Of a stretch of 64,000 nucleotides of DNA, positions 44,379 through 53,945 are shown piece by piece. The DNA comes from Leptolyngbya boryana PCC 6306. Lineage in GTDB: Bacteria; Cyanobacteriota; Cyanobacteriia; Leptolyngbyales; Leptolyngbyaceae. The position numbers and the translations under genes were made by a program. The stretch lies in contig NZ_KB731324.1 in the NCBI RefSeq assembly GCF_000353285.1, positions 4,234,577 through 4,298,576 of the forward strand, written 5' to 3'. Numbering within the stretch: the first letter of the stretch is position 1; each line of letters opens with the position of its first letter. Under the pieces are notes generated by a model. That model had not been told where the DNA came from. It made no database searches and saw nothing but the letters and a program-made list of their open reading frames with translations.

Positions 44379-47300
44379 TCAAACTGATATTTCTGCTGCA
44401 ACTCCTCCAATTGACGTTAAGAAGGCTAAGAGTTTTGAGGTTGTGCCAGCGGCGAGCAAAGCTAACTTCACTTGAGCTTTTGCTAGTTCTGCACTTGCAA
44501 ATAAAGTCGAGCCACCTTGATCAAACAAGCCCGCGACCCAGATAAACGAATCTGGTAACTGCCGTTCGCGAACATCATGATTGCTCGATCGACGTGCATC
44601 ATCGATCACAATACTGTACGCGACCGTTTGCAAGAGGAAATGACTTGGATAGAGGACAGTTTCTAATCCAGCATTTGCCTTTTTGACTGTGCCTACGTCC
44701 CTTGCCCCTTTGACTTTTGCTAGAATTGCCGCTGAGGCTCCTTTCATTGCAATCCAACCTGAAATCGCAATCATTGACCACTGTAATGCTTCGACTGCTG
44801 TTCGCAACGCTGCTGGCAAGCTAGACACGTCCCGACGACCCATGATTTCTGCTGCAAGCCCAATTCCGCCAAAAGCAGAAGCGAGTCCAAGTGCGACTTC
44901 GGGTGGAAAAGCAGGTTCTTCTTCTGAAGCTGCTGAGGCACTTTGATAAAGCGAGATCGCTGATTTCGCAAATGCACCGACGAGTGTGCCAATCCAAGCA
45001 TATCGCTTGATGTCTGCAACACCAGACTGTACGGTCATAGGAGTGTTAAAAGGCAGAATCAACTTCTCTCCTTTTTTGAGTGGAGCTTCTCGGAAAAACA
45101 CTTTGTAGCTGAGTGTGCCGGGGATCGCGAATAGTAACATCAAGGCATCAATTAACCGGAATGAAGTATCGACTTTTACACCCGGAAGCACCAGATTGAC
45201 CAACTTCTCAATGAAGGGAAATCGCACTTTGAGGAACAAAGTATCTCGAAGTACTCCGATGATGTCTTTCATCAATTCGAGCGATCGCATTAACAGATCT
45301 CGTAAGGTCTGTAGCAAGCCAGACAATGCTTCTGCACCGACTGCAATTAAGACATTCCGAATCAATTGAAAATTCAAGTCTTTGCCTGTTGGGATCTGAT
45401 GGTTAAACAGTGCAGACAAGTCAGCTTCAATCTGCTGCCAGCACGCGAATAGATTGTCCGCTGTATCTGAAAATAGTCCTTTGATAAAAGATTCCGCAGC
45501 TTCGGTTGCTTCAGTTATAGGATTTGGACTTTCGATACTGATAATTTGCGAGCCAATATCTTTGATACGCTCATTGATCCAAGCAACTACACTGTTGCCA
45601 GTCGCTCGATCAATCAATGTTTGAATCGGAGCTGTGATCGATTGCAAGTCATCCAAAATACTTGCACCAGGAGCGATAGGTGCTAGCTTTTTCGGAGGCA
45701 CTCCTGATTCTGTCCGCCAATCTTCGAGTTGATTCAATGCTACATCAAACCCTTTATCGACATGAGTTTTGAGAGTAGAAATCGAAGCTTGAAAATAGCG
45801 GAGGGCTTCATCTGTTGCCTCGACCATCGCATCGCGCACGTACAGAATATCATTCCAGTCAAAGAGAAGCTTCAGGTGTTCCCAAACCCACTCAGCTTTG
45901 ATTTTCACTTGTTCCCAGAGCCATTTGAAGAAAGATCCGACTTCTTCGAGGGTCTTGATAGCAAATCGCTTAATTTTGTCTCCCAGTTGGCAAATAAACT
46001 CATAGGCTTCTCCAGCTTTTTGAATCACAAACACTGCGCCTTTGTAAATGAGGTCGCCCACTCCCTCAAAGAAATCTGCGATCGTATCTCCTAAGTTCGT
46101 AAAAAACTCGCCTGCACTCTTGGATTTGACAAGCCGATCGACATCACTCTGCAACGCTGCCTTTAAGCCTTTAGCTGTAGCGATGATCCCCCACTGATAC
46201 CCTTGTGGTACGGTGTCCGATCGTAATTCAGAACTGTAAGCTGCATTGGGTTCGACGAGCCGCACTCCTGGAGCAACGGTGGTGGTTGAATCAGTGAGTT
46301 TTGCGACTTGATTTAATGCAGCCGAGATCGCATCGACTTGAGTCCGATTCGCTCCAGTACGGAAGCTTTCGGATAACAGTGAAAACGTGCCTTCTGGAGT
46401 TGTAAAGGTTGCCGATCGCAGATCATCCGCAGTCATCGTTTTGAATCGTTGATGCACACTTGCAGCAGGATTAACTTCGATCGCTTTATCAATCGATTCG
46501 ACTGAGAAACGATAAATCGCAGGAGTCAGCGATCGCACTGCATCAAATATGCTCACAGCGCCATTGGCATCCGTTTCCGTCTCGATTGACACATTAGGAC
46601 TGAGAAAGACGGTTTCATTGTTCATCACTACGCTACACAGTACGGATGCTGAAACAGTTACTTTGCGATTCGGTTGGGGTGTTCCTACTGCATCAAGCAC
46701 TCGAAGTGAAGTGCCATAGCAGGGAATCCGAGTTAGCTCACCCGCATCTACAACGAGAATCGGAGTTTCTTGCCAAACGCCCGTTCCTGCATCTTGCCAA
46801 AGATAGCTAGCACGACTATTCGTGTAAACAATCAATAGCGAAGTTGTTGCATAGTCATCTCCTTGGATCGGTGCAATCTCTTGTACATCCGTGCGCAGGC
46901 GTAACGGCGCACTCCAGCCATTCGTCGATCGCTTTACAATGTTCAAGTCACCATTTTGTAGCAATGTCCAAACTGCGATCGTTCCGTCTGCATTATCTCC
47001 GATGACTAAATCTTCAACATTTGGTGCTAATTCTACGGGCACAATTGCTTCAACTTTTGCTTTCGCGGCTTGATCCTGCTCATCGGCTGAGATGAACTGA
47101 GTGCCTTGTCCTGCAATGTAGAGATCGCTAGCACCGTCGCGAGTCACAGTTGATTCGAGAACCGTTGCTCCTGCTGGACAAGGTAAAACAACTACAGGTG
47201 GAGTCGATACAATCTGTCCTGTCTTGTCATAGGTTGGGAATGGACGGAAAGAAAGCACACGCTTCCCTCCACTTGTTCCGAGGACATGCAAGCCACCTCC

Positions 47301-47969
47301 AAAGACAGGATGTACTCCAACTTCAAAGTCAAAGATTTCTTGCAAAGTCACGGCTGGATTGAAGACAAAAGCTTGATTAAACTTCTGTCCTGGTCTTAAC
47401 AAGTAAACGGCTTCATTTGCACCTTGATTTCCTGCTAGGACAATTGTCCAGTGATTGCCATCATCCAAGACGCGAATTGCAGCGAGTCGCATCATGGCGC
47501 GAGTTCCACAATCAATCCAAGGAATGTTATCCCAATCGGTATGTTGGCTGCTGAGATCATAAGCAACAAAGACGCGGCTGAGCGAAGGTTGAACGGGATC
47601 GCTGACTGCAACGGAGATCGTAATGCGATCGTCATCTGTCCAGGCAGCACCCAAAGCATGAACTTGAGAATTTCCGAAAGCACGATTGAGATCAAATCGT
47701 TTCCAGCCTGAGCTATCTTGGCGAACGAGCGAGAGTTGGTTGCGATTGCCGATCGTTAGCACCATTGGCGTAAGGACAGTAGAACGTCGATCGGGAATCG
47801 CAATGACTCGACGTTGGAAGCGTCCTTGTTGTTGTGGATCAGCGAGATCTTCTCGTCCAAAGGTGCGAGCAGATGCCATGTAATCGATGATATCGGTTGA
47901 AACTGTGAAGCGGGTGGATTGTCCTTGCTGGTCGAGAGTGGAAAAGCTAGTAACGTTTGGAGTGTTCAT
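44379..47969 (-). CDS. Large uncharacterised protein: beta-rich N-terminus, helical hydrophobic C-terminus
   Basis: 1196 residues, no signal peptide. Residues about 60-420 read as repeated beta segments with Trp and Asp/Gly turns (WKRFDLNRAFGNSQ, SYLWQDAGTGVWQETP), like a beta-propeller. About 425-520 resemble an Ig or carboxypeptidase-regulatory-like unit (DANGAVSIFDAVRSLTPAIY). From about 530 the protein is helical, with an amphipathic Trp-rich stretch near 680 (FFKWLWEQVKIKAEWVWEHL). Four hydrophobic segments lie near 943, 995, 1030 and 1065. I do not recognise a characterised family. The layout would fit a pore-forming or membrane-inserting protein, but that is inference. It follows the 536-residue gene on the same strand. 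Confidence 0.85.
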   Translation of the reverse strand: MNTPNVTSFSTLDQQGQSTRFTVSTDIIDYMASARTFGREDLADPQQQGRFQRRVIAIPDRRSTVLTPMVLTIGNRNQLSLVRQDSSGWKRFDLNRAFGNSQVHALGAAWTDDDRITISVAVSDPVQPSLSRVFVAYDLSSQHTDWDNIPWIDCGTRAMMRLAAIRVLDDGNHWTIVLAGNQGANEAVYLLRPGQKFNQAFVFNPAVTLQEIFDFEVGVHPVFGGGLHVLGTSGGKRVLSFRPFPTYDKTGQIVSTPPVVVLPCPAGATVLESTVTRDGASDLYIAGQGTQFISADEQDQAAKAKVEAIVPVELAPNVEDLVIGDNADGTIAVWTLLQNGDLNIVKRSTNGWSAPLRLRTDVQEIAPIQGDDYATTSLLIVYTNSRASYLWQDAGTGVWQETPILVVDAGELTRIPCYGTSLRVLDAVGTPQPNRKVTVSASVLCSVVMNNETVFLSPNVSIETETDANGAVSIFDAVRSLTPAIYRFSVESIDKAIEVNPAASVHQRFKTMTADDLRSATFTTPEGTFSLLSESFRTGANRTQVDAISAALNQVAKLTDSTTTVAPGVRLVEPNAAYSSELRSDTVPQGYQWGIIATAKGLKAALQSDVDRLVKSKSAGEFFTNLGDTIADFFEGVGDLIYKGAVFVIQKAGEAYEFICQLGDKIKRFAIKTLEEVGSFFKWLWEQVKIKAEWVWEHLKLLFDWNDILYVRDAMVEATDEALRYFQASISTLKTHVDKGFDVALNQLEDWRTESGVPPKKLAPIAPGASILDDLQSITAPIQTLIDRATGNSVVAWINERIKDIGSQIISIESPNPITEATEAAESFIKGLFSDTADNLFACWQQIEADLSALFNHQIPTGKDLNFQLIRNVLIAVGAEALSGLLQTLRDLLMRSLELMKDIIGVLRDTLFLKVRFPFIEKLVNLVLPGVKVDTSFRLIDALMLLFAIPGTLSYKVFFREAPLKKGEKLILPFNTPMTVQSGVADIKRYAWIGTLVGAFAKSAISLYQSASAASEEEPAFPPEVALGLASAFGGIGLAAEIMGRRDVSSLPAALRTAVEALQWSMIAISGWIAMKGASAAILAKVKGARDVGTVKKANAGLETVLYPSHFLLQTVAYSIVIDDARRSSNHDVRERQLPDSFIWVAGLFDQGGSTLFASAELAKAQVKLALLAAGTTSKLLAFLTSIGGVAAEISV

Positions 47970-47999
47970 GATTTTATGTTGAAGAGTTGAAGTGGTTTA

Positions 48000-48023
48000 G
48001 GGATCTGAGATCCAACAGATCCC
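48000..48023 (-). promoter_or_regulatory. Intercistronic hairpin between the two large unknown genes
   Basis: GGGATCT (48000-48006) pairs with AGATCCC (48017-48023); 10-base loop, no T-run. It lies in the 69-base gap and may set different mRNA levels for the two genes. Confidence 0.5.
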
Positions 48024-48038
48024 GAATTGCAAGTAGAA

Positions 48039-49649
48039 CTAAGGAGCTTGATAGATTACATCCATGAGCAGATCGCCCGTTTGATCGGAGAAGTGGAGAT
48101 TCTGAAACGTAAATACACCGCCGCCCGGAGGAATGAATTGATGCTTCGAGAGATCAATATCAATTCGAGACAGCACGCCCTGGAGAACTTGGCTGATTTG
48201 ATTGACTCGATCTTGTGCAGCATTCCCTAGTTCTGTTTCCATATCTTTGATCCCGAAAAGCTTTTGGAAAGCTTTCGTTACTTCTGCAAAACCATCGGTA
48301 TCACCGGAAATCTGAATGGGTGAAAATTGAGGATCGTTGAGATCGGGATGAATACTAAACTCAGTTCCAATTCCTTCAGCAGTTAGTGTAATAGAAGCAC
48401 TGAAAGTTCGAGTTCCTGAACCATTCACAGATAGGCTCGGCAATCCATCTTTATTAACTAGGGTAGGGAGAGTGCGCTCTCGATATGTCCGAGAGCTAGA
48501 AATTTGACCAGAGATACTCAGAGTATTCGTGCCTGGTACGAGCGTAATACTCACGGCATAACTATCACTGGAATCGAGAATCCGTTGGACGATGTCTTTG
48601 CGTCGATCGCTTCTAGAATCCGACTTGGAGTAAGTCCGAGTATTCCCGTTGACCATTGGAGAAAAGCCAAACTGTTGAGTAAACAGAGGAATTAAATATT
48701 CATCAAAAAACTTCTCTTTGCGAATCGCCATCACGCCGGAAATCGTCGAGGTTTGACCATTGATTTGATCAGGGCGAATCCAATCATCTTTGAGATTAAT
48801 GCGTGCTCCATTACGATCGCTCGGCAGAGCACGATCCGAGAACATCCCTAAATAGCTCAAAGTACTTGCTTCCGGAGCGATCTCATTCGGATCGACATGG
48901 AAGATAAAGTCGGTCATCGCAAACGTTGGCGTTGCTTGTTCACGGTTTCGTCGCACCACGGTTCCGAGCATAAATTCGCCCATCTCGCCTTGCAGCAATA
49001 GATTCAGAGATTCAAGTGCTTTCGTTTTTGCAGCTTGTGGAACTTCCGCAGGGATCTGAATCTGTTGTCCGCCAGAAAGTAGGAGATCAACAGTTGTAAA
49101 CTTCAGGAATAAATATTCGATCGAGAAAACGGATTCGGGTAGACCCGACTTTGAGATTGTTTCACTTGCAAGATTTTTAGCATCGGGATCAATCGCTGCT
49201 AAGGTTTTGAGATCGACAGGTTTCTTGTCGAGATCGACTACAACTCCAATGCTCCAATCTTCGATCGGATAGGTAGCTTTATCTTCCGCTTCTTCATCGT
49301 AGTAAGTTACTACTCCTGACTGTAGATGCAGAGTAACATTGACTTGCCCCAGTTTGCCGTTCGGAACATTAAAATCAATGGTAATGGGTGCCAGTTTTGT
49401 ACGAATGCCGTAAGTTGCAGGAACTTGTTGACCATTTTTATTCAGTTTAAATTTAGGAAGAACAATTTCACTTTCAATGTTTTTGCGGCGTACCCATGCT
49501 TTCCAAGCGTATTGAAGCTGAGTGTTGATTGCTTGTTGCGTCAAGGCTAATGCCATATCAAAATCAGTGAGGGCATTTTTACTATCACCCCGTTTTGCTA
49601 CGCTCCGAACTTCATTTGCGCGTAGAATAGCTCTGTTTTTTAGAAACAT
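48039..49649 (-). CDS. Uncharacterised beta-rich protein upstream of the 1196-residue gene
   Basis: 536 residues, no signal peptide or membrane helix. The N-terminus FDMALALTQQAINTQLQYAW is an amphipathic helix; the rest alternates beta strands such as PITIDFNVPNGKLGQVNVTL and AVSITLVPGTNTLSISGQIS. Segments IEYLFLKFTTVDLLL and SASITLTAEGIGTEFSI continue the pattern. The helix-plus-curved-sheet rhythm recalls TULIP/P47-like lipid-binding proteins of toxin clusters; this is a visual resemblance only, with low certainty. First gene of a two-gene unit with the 1196-residue protein, and divergent from a subtilase. Confidence 0.85.
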   Translation of the reverse strand: MFLKNRAILRANEVRSVAKRGDSKNALTDFDMALALTQQAINTQLQYAWKAWVRRKNIESEIVLPKFKLNKNGQQVPATYGIRTKLAPITIDFNVPNGKLGQVNVTLHLQSGVVTYYDEEAEDKATYPIEDWSIGVVVDLDKKPVDLKTLAAIDPDAKNLASETISKSGLPESVFSIEYLFLKFTTVDLLLSGGQQIQIPAEVPQAAKTKALESLNLLLQGEMGEFMLGTVVRRNREQATPTFAMTDFIFHVDPNEIAPEASTLSYLGMFSDRALPSDRNGARINLKDDWIRPDQINGQTSTISGVMAIRKEKFFDEYLIPLFTQQFGFSPMVNGNTRTYSKSDSRSDRRKDIVQRILDSSDSYAVSITLVPGTNTLSISGQISSSRTYRERTLPTLVNKDGLPSLSVNGSGTRTFSASITLTAEGIGTEFSIHPDLNDPQFSPIQISGDTDGFAEVTKAFQKLFGIKDMETELGNAAQDRVNQISQVLQGVLSRIDIDLSKHQFIPPGGGVFTFQNLHFSDQTGDLLMDVIYQAP

Positions 49650-49730
49650 GTTGCGGTTCCTCGGATAGGTTTGTGGTGTCTTGTTGAAGACTCTTTTACG
49701 ATATGGGAACTGCTTAGGTCAGTCGATAAT

Positions 49731-49750
49731 GGAAAGTTATGGAAAGTTAT
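49731..49750. repeat. Tandem 10-base repeat in the divergent promoter region
   Basis: GGAAAGTTAT occurs twice in a row (49731-49740, 49741-49750), followed by GGAG. It lies between the 536-residue gene and the subtilase and may be an operator shared by both. Confidence 0.65.
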
Positions 49751-49816
49751 GGAGTTGAAAATAGAGTGCTGAATGGTGGTTTTTAATAGGATGAGAGTGG
49801 TTTCAGAGAGGTGCTT

Positions 49817-50572
49817 ATGCAATCATCGAATCTCATCAGTGTGGCTGTGATCGATACGGGTGCTGATCCTGAGCGAGTGAATGCTGCTCACTTGCTGCCC
49901 GGATTAAATTTGAGTGATGAAGGCGATCGCAATGAAACCATCGACTATGGAACGCACGGAACCGCAATTGCTCAAACGATTCTACAGATCGCGCCAGAAG
50001 TACGGATTGTTCCGATTAAAATCGTGAATCGGCAAGGGATTCTTCGCAATCTAGAAGCAATGTCGATCGCATTTGAATGGATTCTCGAACATCACGATCG
50101 ACTGAATATCCGAGTCGTGTGTGCTGCGATCGCAGATATAACCTGTTCTGAATCCGATGAGTACTATGCTGAGCATCCTTTGCGTCCTTTGATTTCTCAG
50201 CTCCGAAATTCACAAGTTGCAACGGTTGCAGCAGCCGGAAATGGGTATGCACATCATCATCGGCAAGGCATGGCATTTCCAGCAATTTTGCGAGAAGTGA
50301 TCAGTGTTGGAGCGATCGCACAAACGCCAGCCGGATTGCAACTCGCAAACCATTCACAACGGCTACATCCTAGTACTGGAACAGGTTGCCATACCACATT
50401 TTTTGTAGAACCGGGTGCGCCCGGAGACACGAGCGGAGCCGCCGCAACTGTTGCGGGTCGTCTGGCAAAATTAGCTCAGTCTCAAACAACGATCAATGAA
50501 TGGATTGATCAGTTAGAACAGTCTTGTCAAATCGTGCGCGATGAGGATGGATTAGAGTGGGAAATCATTTAG
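49817..50572 (+). CDS. Compact subtilisin-like serine protease (S8)
   Basis: About 251 residues from ATG 49817 (GAGG just upstream; GTG 49811 is the alternative). The triad is readable: Asp in VAVIDTGAD (residue 13), His in DYGTHGTAIAQ (about 51), oxyanion Asn in VAAAGNGYAHHH (about 140), Ser in PGDTSGAAATVAGRLA (about 215). There is no signal peptide or propeptide, so it probably works inside the cell. The Ser motif DTSGAA differs from the usual GTSMA. It is divergent from the unknown two-gene unit and may process one of those proteins (inference from position only). Confidence 0.88.
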   Translation: MQSSNLISVAVIDTGADPERVNAAHLLPGLNLSDEGDRNETIDYGTHGTAIAQTILQIAPEVRIVPIKIVNRQGILRNLEAMSIAFEWILEHHDRLNIRVVCAAIADITCSESDEYYAEHPLRPLISQLRNSQVATVAAAGNGYAHHHRQGMAFPAILREVISVGAIAQTPAGLQLANHSQRLHPSTGTGCHTTFFVEPGAPGDTSGAAATVAGRLAKLAQSQTTINEWIDQLEQSCQIVRDEDGLEWEII

Positions 50573-51051
50573 CTTGCTGCAAACAATGCTGATGCAATGA
50601 GTGCTGCAATTGTCCGAATATGGTTCCAGAATGTCCAATTCGTCAAATATCTTGCCCAGAGATTCGCACCTTCCGTACTCTCTGGTTTGACAACTGCTAA
50701 TGCATCATTTAGCGGAACATTGAATACGATTGTTACTCCAACTGCGCCAATGAGATAAAGTAATCCGCCTGCTAGAAGAAATGCCGTGCGCGATTGATTC
50801 CAGTTCAGCAATGCAGCGATCGCGAGCAGTAGACAAACTGCTGCTGTACCGAAGATCGCAAACATAAAGAACGGATTAATCGCTTTGATGTTGATGGATT
50901 GCATGGCTGCAATACCTTGAGCAGGTTGCAGGCTCTCCAGAGCAGGCATCACAAAGGTTGAAAACGCAAAGAAAACACCCCCAACTAATCCACAGCCAAG
51001 GGCAGCAAAAAGCTTGAATGAAAACAGCGACGAATTGAGCAATGTCATCAT
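50569..51051 (-). CDS. DUF1772 (anthrone oxygenase-like) membrane protein
   Basis: 160 residues with four hydrophobic helices. Pattern of the family: CGLVGGVFFAFSTFVMPAL near the start, INPFFMFAIFG, VGVTIVFNVPLNDALAV in the third helix, and WTFWNHIRTIAALIASALF at the end. Members are small membrane proteins, some related to noranthrone monooxygenase; substrate unknown. It converges on the subtilase gene with a 4-base overlap of ends and follows the rhodanese gene by 18 bases. Confidence 0.88.
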   Translation of the reverse strand: MMTLLNSSLFSFKLFAALGCGLVGGVFFAFSTFVMPALESLQPAQGIAAMQSINIKAINPFFMFAIFGTAAVCLLLAIAALLNWNQSRTAFLLAGGLLYLIGAVGVTIVFNVPLNDALAVVKPESTEGANLWARYLTNWTFWNHIRTIAALIASALFAAS

Positions 51052-51069
51052 GTGCCTATGACAGCAGTT

Positions 51070-51402
51070 TTAGTATCGGGGAACTGAGCGATCGACTACG
51101 ATCGAGTAAGCATCAATTCCACCTGAGATATTTTTTACATTGGTAAATCCTTGCTGGGTGAGCCAGTGGCACATCTGCGCTGATCTCACGCCATGATGAC
51201 AAAGCACTAATGTTTCCGTTTCAGGATCAAGCTGGCTGTAGATTTGCTCAGCCCATTCCGAAAATTGGCTGAGTGGAAGATTTTGAAACGGCTTTAGAGA
51301 AGCCATTTCAACTTCCCAGGGTTCGCGCACATCGACAAATTGGATATTTGGATTGTCGAGGCATTGAGCCAAGTCTTCAACAGTGATTTGAGAAAAGGAC
51401 AT
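51070..51402 (-). CDS. Rhodanese-like domain protein
   Basis: About 110 residues from ATG 51402. A single rhodanese domain: FVDVREPWEVEMASL, then the active-site loop VLCHHGVRSAQM with the catalytic Cys, then YSIV near the end. It should transfer sulfur to a nucleophile such as cyanide or thioredoxin. Part of the minus-strand run that starts at folK. Confidence 0.93.
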   Translation of the reverse strand: MSFSQITVEDLAQCLDNPNIQFVDVREPWEVEMASLKPFQNLPLSQFSEWAEQIYSQLDPETETLVLCHHGVRSAQMCHWLTQQGFTNVKNISGGIDAYSIVVDRSVPRY

Positions 51403-51449
51403 AGCGATCAAAAATCAGGGTTAGAGCTAGTTTACGCGATCGCTTCTGA

Positions 51450-52886
51450 TCAATCACCCCCACTCTCTCCGGTTGTCGCCTTCTGCGCTGCATACCGTTC
51501 CTTAAAAACTCGTTGCTGCACCGCGTGATCAATGATCGGCTTTGGATATCCGGCTCGATCGCGCTCTGCTGCCGAAATCTTGCCCGAAATCAAATCTTGC
51601 GTCTCTACACTTCGCAATTCTGGCAACCATTCGCGAATATATTCGGCATCTGCGTCAAACTTCTTCGCCTGACTCGCTGGATTAAAAATTCGCAACGGCT
51701 TTGGATCCATTCCGCTCGAAGTACTCCACTGCCAGCCACCATTGTTTGCCGACAAATCGCCATCATACAATCGCTGCATAAAGTACTTCTCACCGAGCCG
51801 ATAATCGACCAGCAAATCTTTCGTCAAAAAGCTTGCCACAATCATGCGACAGCGATTGTGCATCCAAGCGGTTGAATTCATCTGTCGCATCGCTGCATCA
51901 ATGATCGGATAGCCCGTTTTGCCTTCGCACCAAGCCTGAAAATACTTCTCGTTATTCTCCCAAGGAAAATCCTTGAGAACTTTGCGGTAAGCGCCGTCTG
52001 CTAATTCAGGAAAATGATACATCGCATGTTGATAAAACTCGCGCCAAGCAAGCTCCTGCCGCCAAACTCGAATATCATCACTTTCTCCGCGATTCTCGGC
52101 TATCTCAACGGTCGCTGCCCAAACCTTCCGAACTCCAATCACGCCAAATTTCAATGCAGCACTGAGTAAAGACGTTCCAGACTGAGCCGGAAAATTCCGT
52201 TGTTCTTGATACGAGTAAATTGCACTAGCGCAAAATTCTTCGAGTCTTTCCTGGGCTGCTTTTTCACCCGGATCAAGTAGGAGAGGCTGATCCCAAACGT
52301 ACCCAAGTTCCTTTTCGGTTGGTAGCTCGATCGTGCCTTCTGCTTGCTCTCGCTCTGAATCAGTCAATCCTTCTACACCTGCGAGATCCGGTGCGGGGTC
52401 TTTTTTCTTCTGGAGGCTCCAATTTTTCCAAAATGGAGAATACACCGTGTAAGGTGTGCCTGATCCTGATTTGATTTCTTCAGGTGAATGCAGCAATTGA
52501 TCCCAGAATGTCTGTACTTCAATACCCAGATGATTCAGAGCAGCAACTACAGATTGATCGCGATCGCGTCCATACGGTTCCACATCTTGATTGAAAAACA
52601 CAGCCGCAGCATTCAACGATCGTGCTAATTTCGGAATTCCCTCTTTCGGATCGGCTTGAATGATCAGCAATTCGCTGCCTGCCTCTGCATATCTTTTCTG
52701 CAAAGACTGCAAGCTTCCGATCAAATACTTCACTCGTGCAGGAGCCACATCATCGCGATCGAGAATCAAGGGGTCAAGACAAAATACACCAACAATTTTG
52801 CGCGATCGTGCCCGCGCCGCAGCCAAACCAAGATTGTCAGAAATCCGCAGATCCCGACGATGCCAAAACAAAATCAAATCAGACAT
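51450..52886 (-). CDS. phr: Deoxyribodipyrimidine photolyase, class I
   Basis: 478 residues. N-terminal antenna-chromophore domain (FWHRRDLRISDNLGL) and the C-terminal FAD domain with WRQELAWREFYQHAMYHFP, WMHNRCRMIVASFL, GDLSANNGGWQWSTSSG and FNPASQAKKFDADAEYIREW. The Trp-rich electron-transfer path and FAD-binding residues are in place, so light-driven repair of cyclobutane pyrimidine dimers is expected. The NUDIX gene ends only three bases before its start. Confidence 0.96.
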   Translation of the reverse strand: MSDLILFWHRRDLRISDNLGLAAARARSRKIVGVFCLDPLILDRDDVAPARVKYLIGSLQSLQKRYAEAGSELLIIQADPKEGIPKLARSLNAAAVFFNQDVEPYGRDRDQSVVAALNHLGIEVQTFWDQLLHSPEEIKSGSGTPYTVYSPFWKNWSLQKKKDPAPDLAGVEGLTDSEREQAEGTIELPTEKELGYVWDQPLLLDPGEKAAQERLEEFCASAIYSYQEQRNFPAQSGTSLLSAALKFGVIGVRKVWAATVEIAENRGESDDIRVWRQELAWREFYQHAMYHFPELADGAYRKVLKDFPWENNEKYFQAWCEGKTGYPIIDAAMRQMNSTAWMHNRCRMIVASFLTKDLLVDYRLGEKYFMQRLYDGDLSANNGGWQWSTSSGMDPKPLRIFNPASQAKKFDADAEYIREWLPELRSVETQDLISGKISAAERDRAGYPKPIIDHAVQQRVFKERYAAQKATTGESGGD

Positions 52887-52889
52887 AAC

Positions 52890-53444
52890 TTAGGAATCGG
52901 ACAACAAAGATCGGGCTAAAAAGAAGCTAGAAATCGACTTAGAATCTGCAAGATCTCCGGCGTGGATTGCCGCTTCTACCTCTTGCGCAGACATTAACAC
53001 AGTTTCAATATCCTCATCGTCATCTTGAGGAGGAGGTTGATCCACAATCGTCACGTCTGTTGCGAGAAACGCATAAATCACCTCATCCGAATAGCCCGGA
53101 GCTAAGAAAAACTCTCCCAACTTCTTCCAATTCTCTGAGGTATATCCTGTCTCTTCCTGAATCTCACGTTGCACAGTTTCGAGCGGATCTTCTCCTTTCT
53201 CGACTGTCCCCGCTGGAAACTCATACAATCGACGCTGCACGGCAAATCGATATTGCTTCACCAGCACCAACTTTCCATCGGGCGTAACTGGAATCACTAA
53301 AGCACCGCCCGGATGCCGAATACATTCCCAGTCGCCCTCTGCCCGATTCGGCAGCCGCAAATGATTGACTTCAAAGTTAAACTTCCGCCCTTTGTACAAA
53401 AGGCGTTGTTTGAGGAGTTGAGGAGGTTCTGATCCCAGAGACAT
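52890..53444 (-). CDS. NUDIX hydrolase (ADP-ribose pyrophosphatase-like)
   Basis: 184 residues. The NUDIX box is GTVEKGEDPLETVQREIQEE followed by TGY, an exact GX5EX7REUXEEXGU match. The preceding QYRFAVQRRLYEFPAG and the Glu/Asp-rich helix near 150 fit the ADP-ribose pyrophosphatase (NudF) group, cleaving ADP-ribose or similar nucleotide sugars. Three bases separate it from the photolyase gene. Confidence 0.95.
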   Translation of the reverse strand: MSLGSEPPQLLKQRLLYKGRKFNFEVNHLRLPNRAEGDWECIRHPGGALVIPVTPDGKLVLVKQYRFAVQRRLYEFPAGTVEKGEDPLETVQREIQEETGYTSENWKKLGEFFLAPGYSDEVIYAFLATDVTIVDQPPPQDDDEDIETVLMSAQEVEAAIHAGDLADSKSISSFFLARSLLSDS

Positions 53445-53474
53445 GACTCTTACAGGGTGAAGGTGAATTGAAGC

Positions 53475-53945
53475 TCAGAGCTTTCTGACACCAGAGCCAT
53501 CGACGAATTGAGCCAGTTCAGCGATCGAACGATTCAATTGGGGATGTCTCCAATCGGGGGCGATTTCGGCTAATGGCACCAGCACAAAAGCGCGATCGCT
53601 CATCCGAGGATGTGGAATGCAGAGCGTCTTGGTTTGGAATACTACATCATCAAACAGCAAAATGTCCAAGTCAAGCGTGCGAGCATCCCATTTTTGGTGT
53701 CGAATTCGTCCAAACTCCGCTTCAATTTGCTGAAGTTTTGCCAAGAGGTCAAGGGGTTCTAATGAAGTTTCGAGAATGGCGCACCCGTTGAGATAGTCAG
53801 GCTGAGGGGGGCTATCGGGTAAGGTGACGGCTTTGGTCTGATACCAAGACGATCGCGCAATCACAGTTTCTAATCGACCGAGCGCAGATTCTAGAATGGC
53901 TTGAGAATCTCCTAAGTTACTGCCAAGTGCGATCGCGTATTTCAT
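53475..53945 (-). CDS. folK: 2-amino-4-hydroxy-6-hydroxymethyldihydropteridine pyrophosphokinase
   Basis: 156 residues. It transfers pyrophosphate from ATP to hydroxymethyl-dihydropterin in folate synthesis. Seen: ALGSNLGDSQAILESAL, GCAILETSLEPLDLLAKLQQ, and the diagnostic WDARTLDLDILLFDDVV. The C-terminal part PHPRMSDRAFVLVPLAEIAP is also typical. First gene of the folK-NUDIX-phr run. Confidence 0.96.
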   Translation of the reverse strand: MKYAIALGSNLGDSQAILESALGRLETVIARSSWYQTKAVTLPDSPPQPDYLNGCAILETSLEPLDLLAKLQQIEAEFGRIRHQKWDARTLDLDILLFDDVVFQTKTLCIPHPRMSDRAFVLVPLAEIAPDWRHPQLNRSIAELAQFVDGSGVRKL

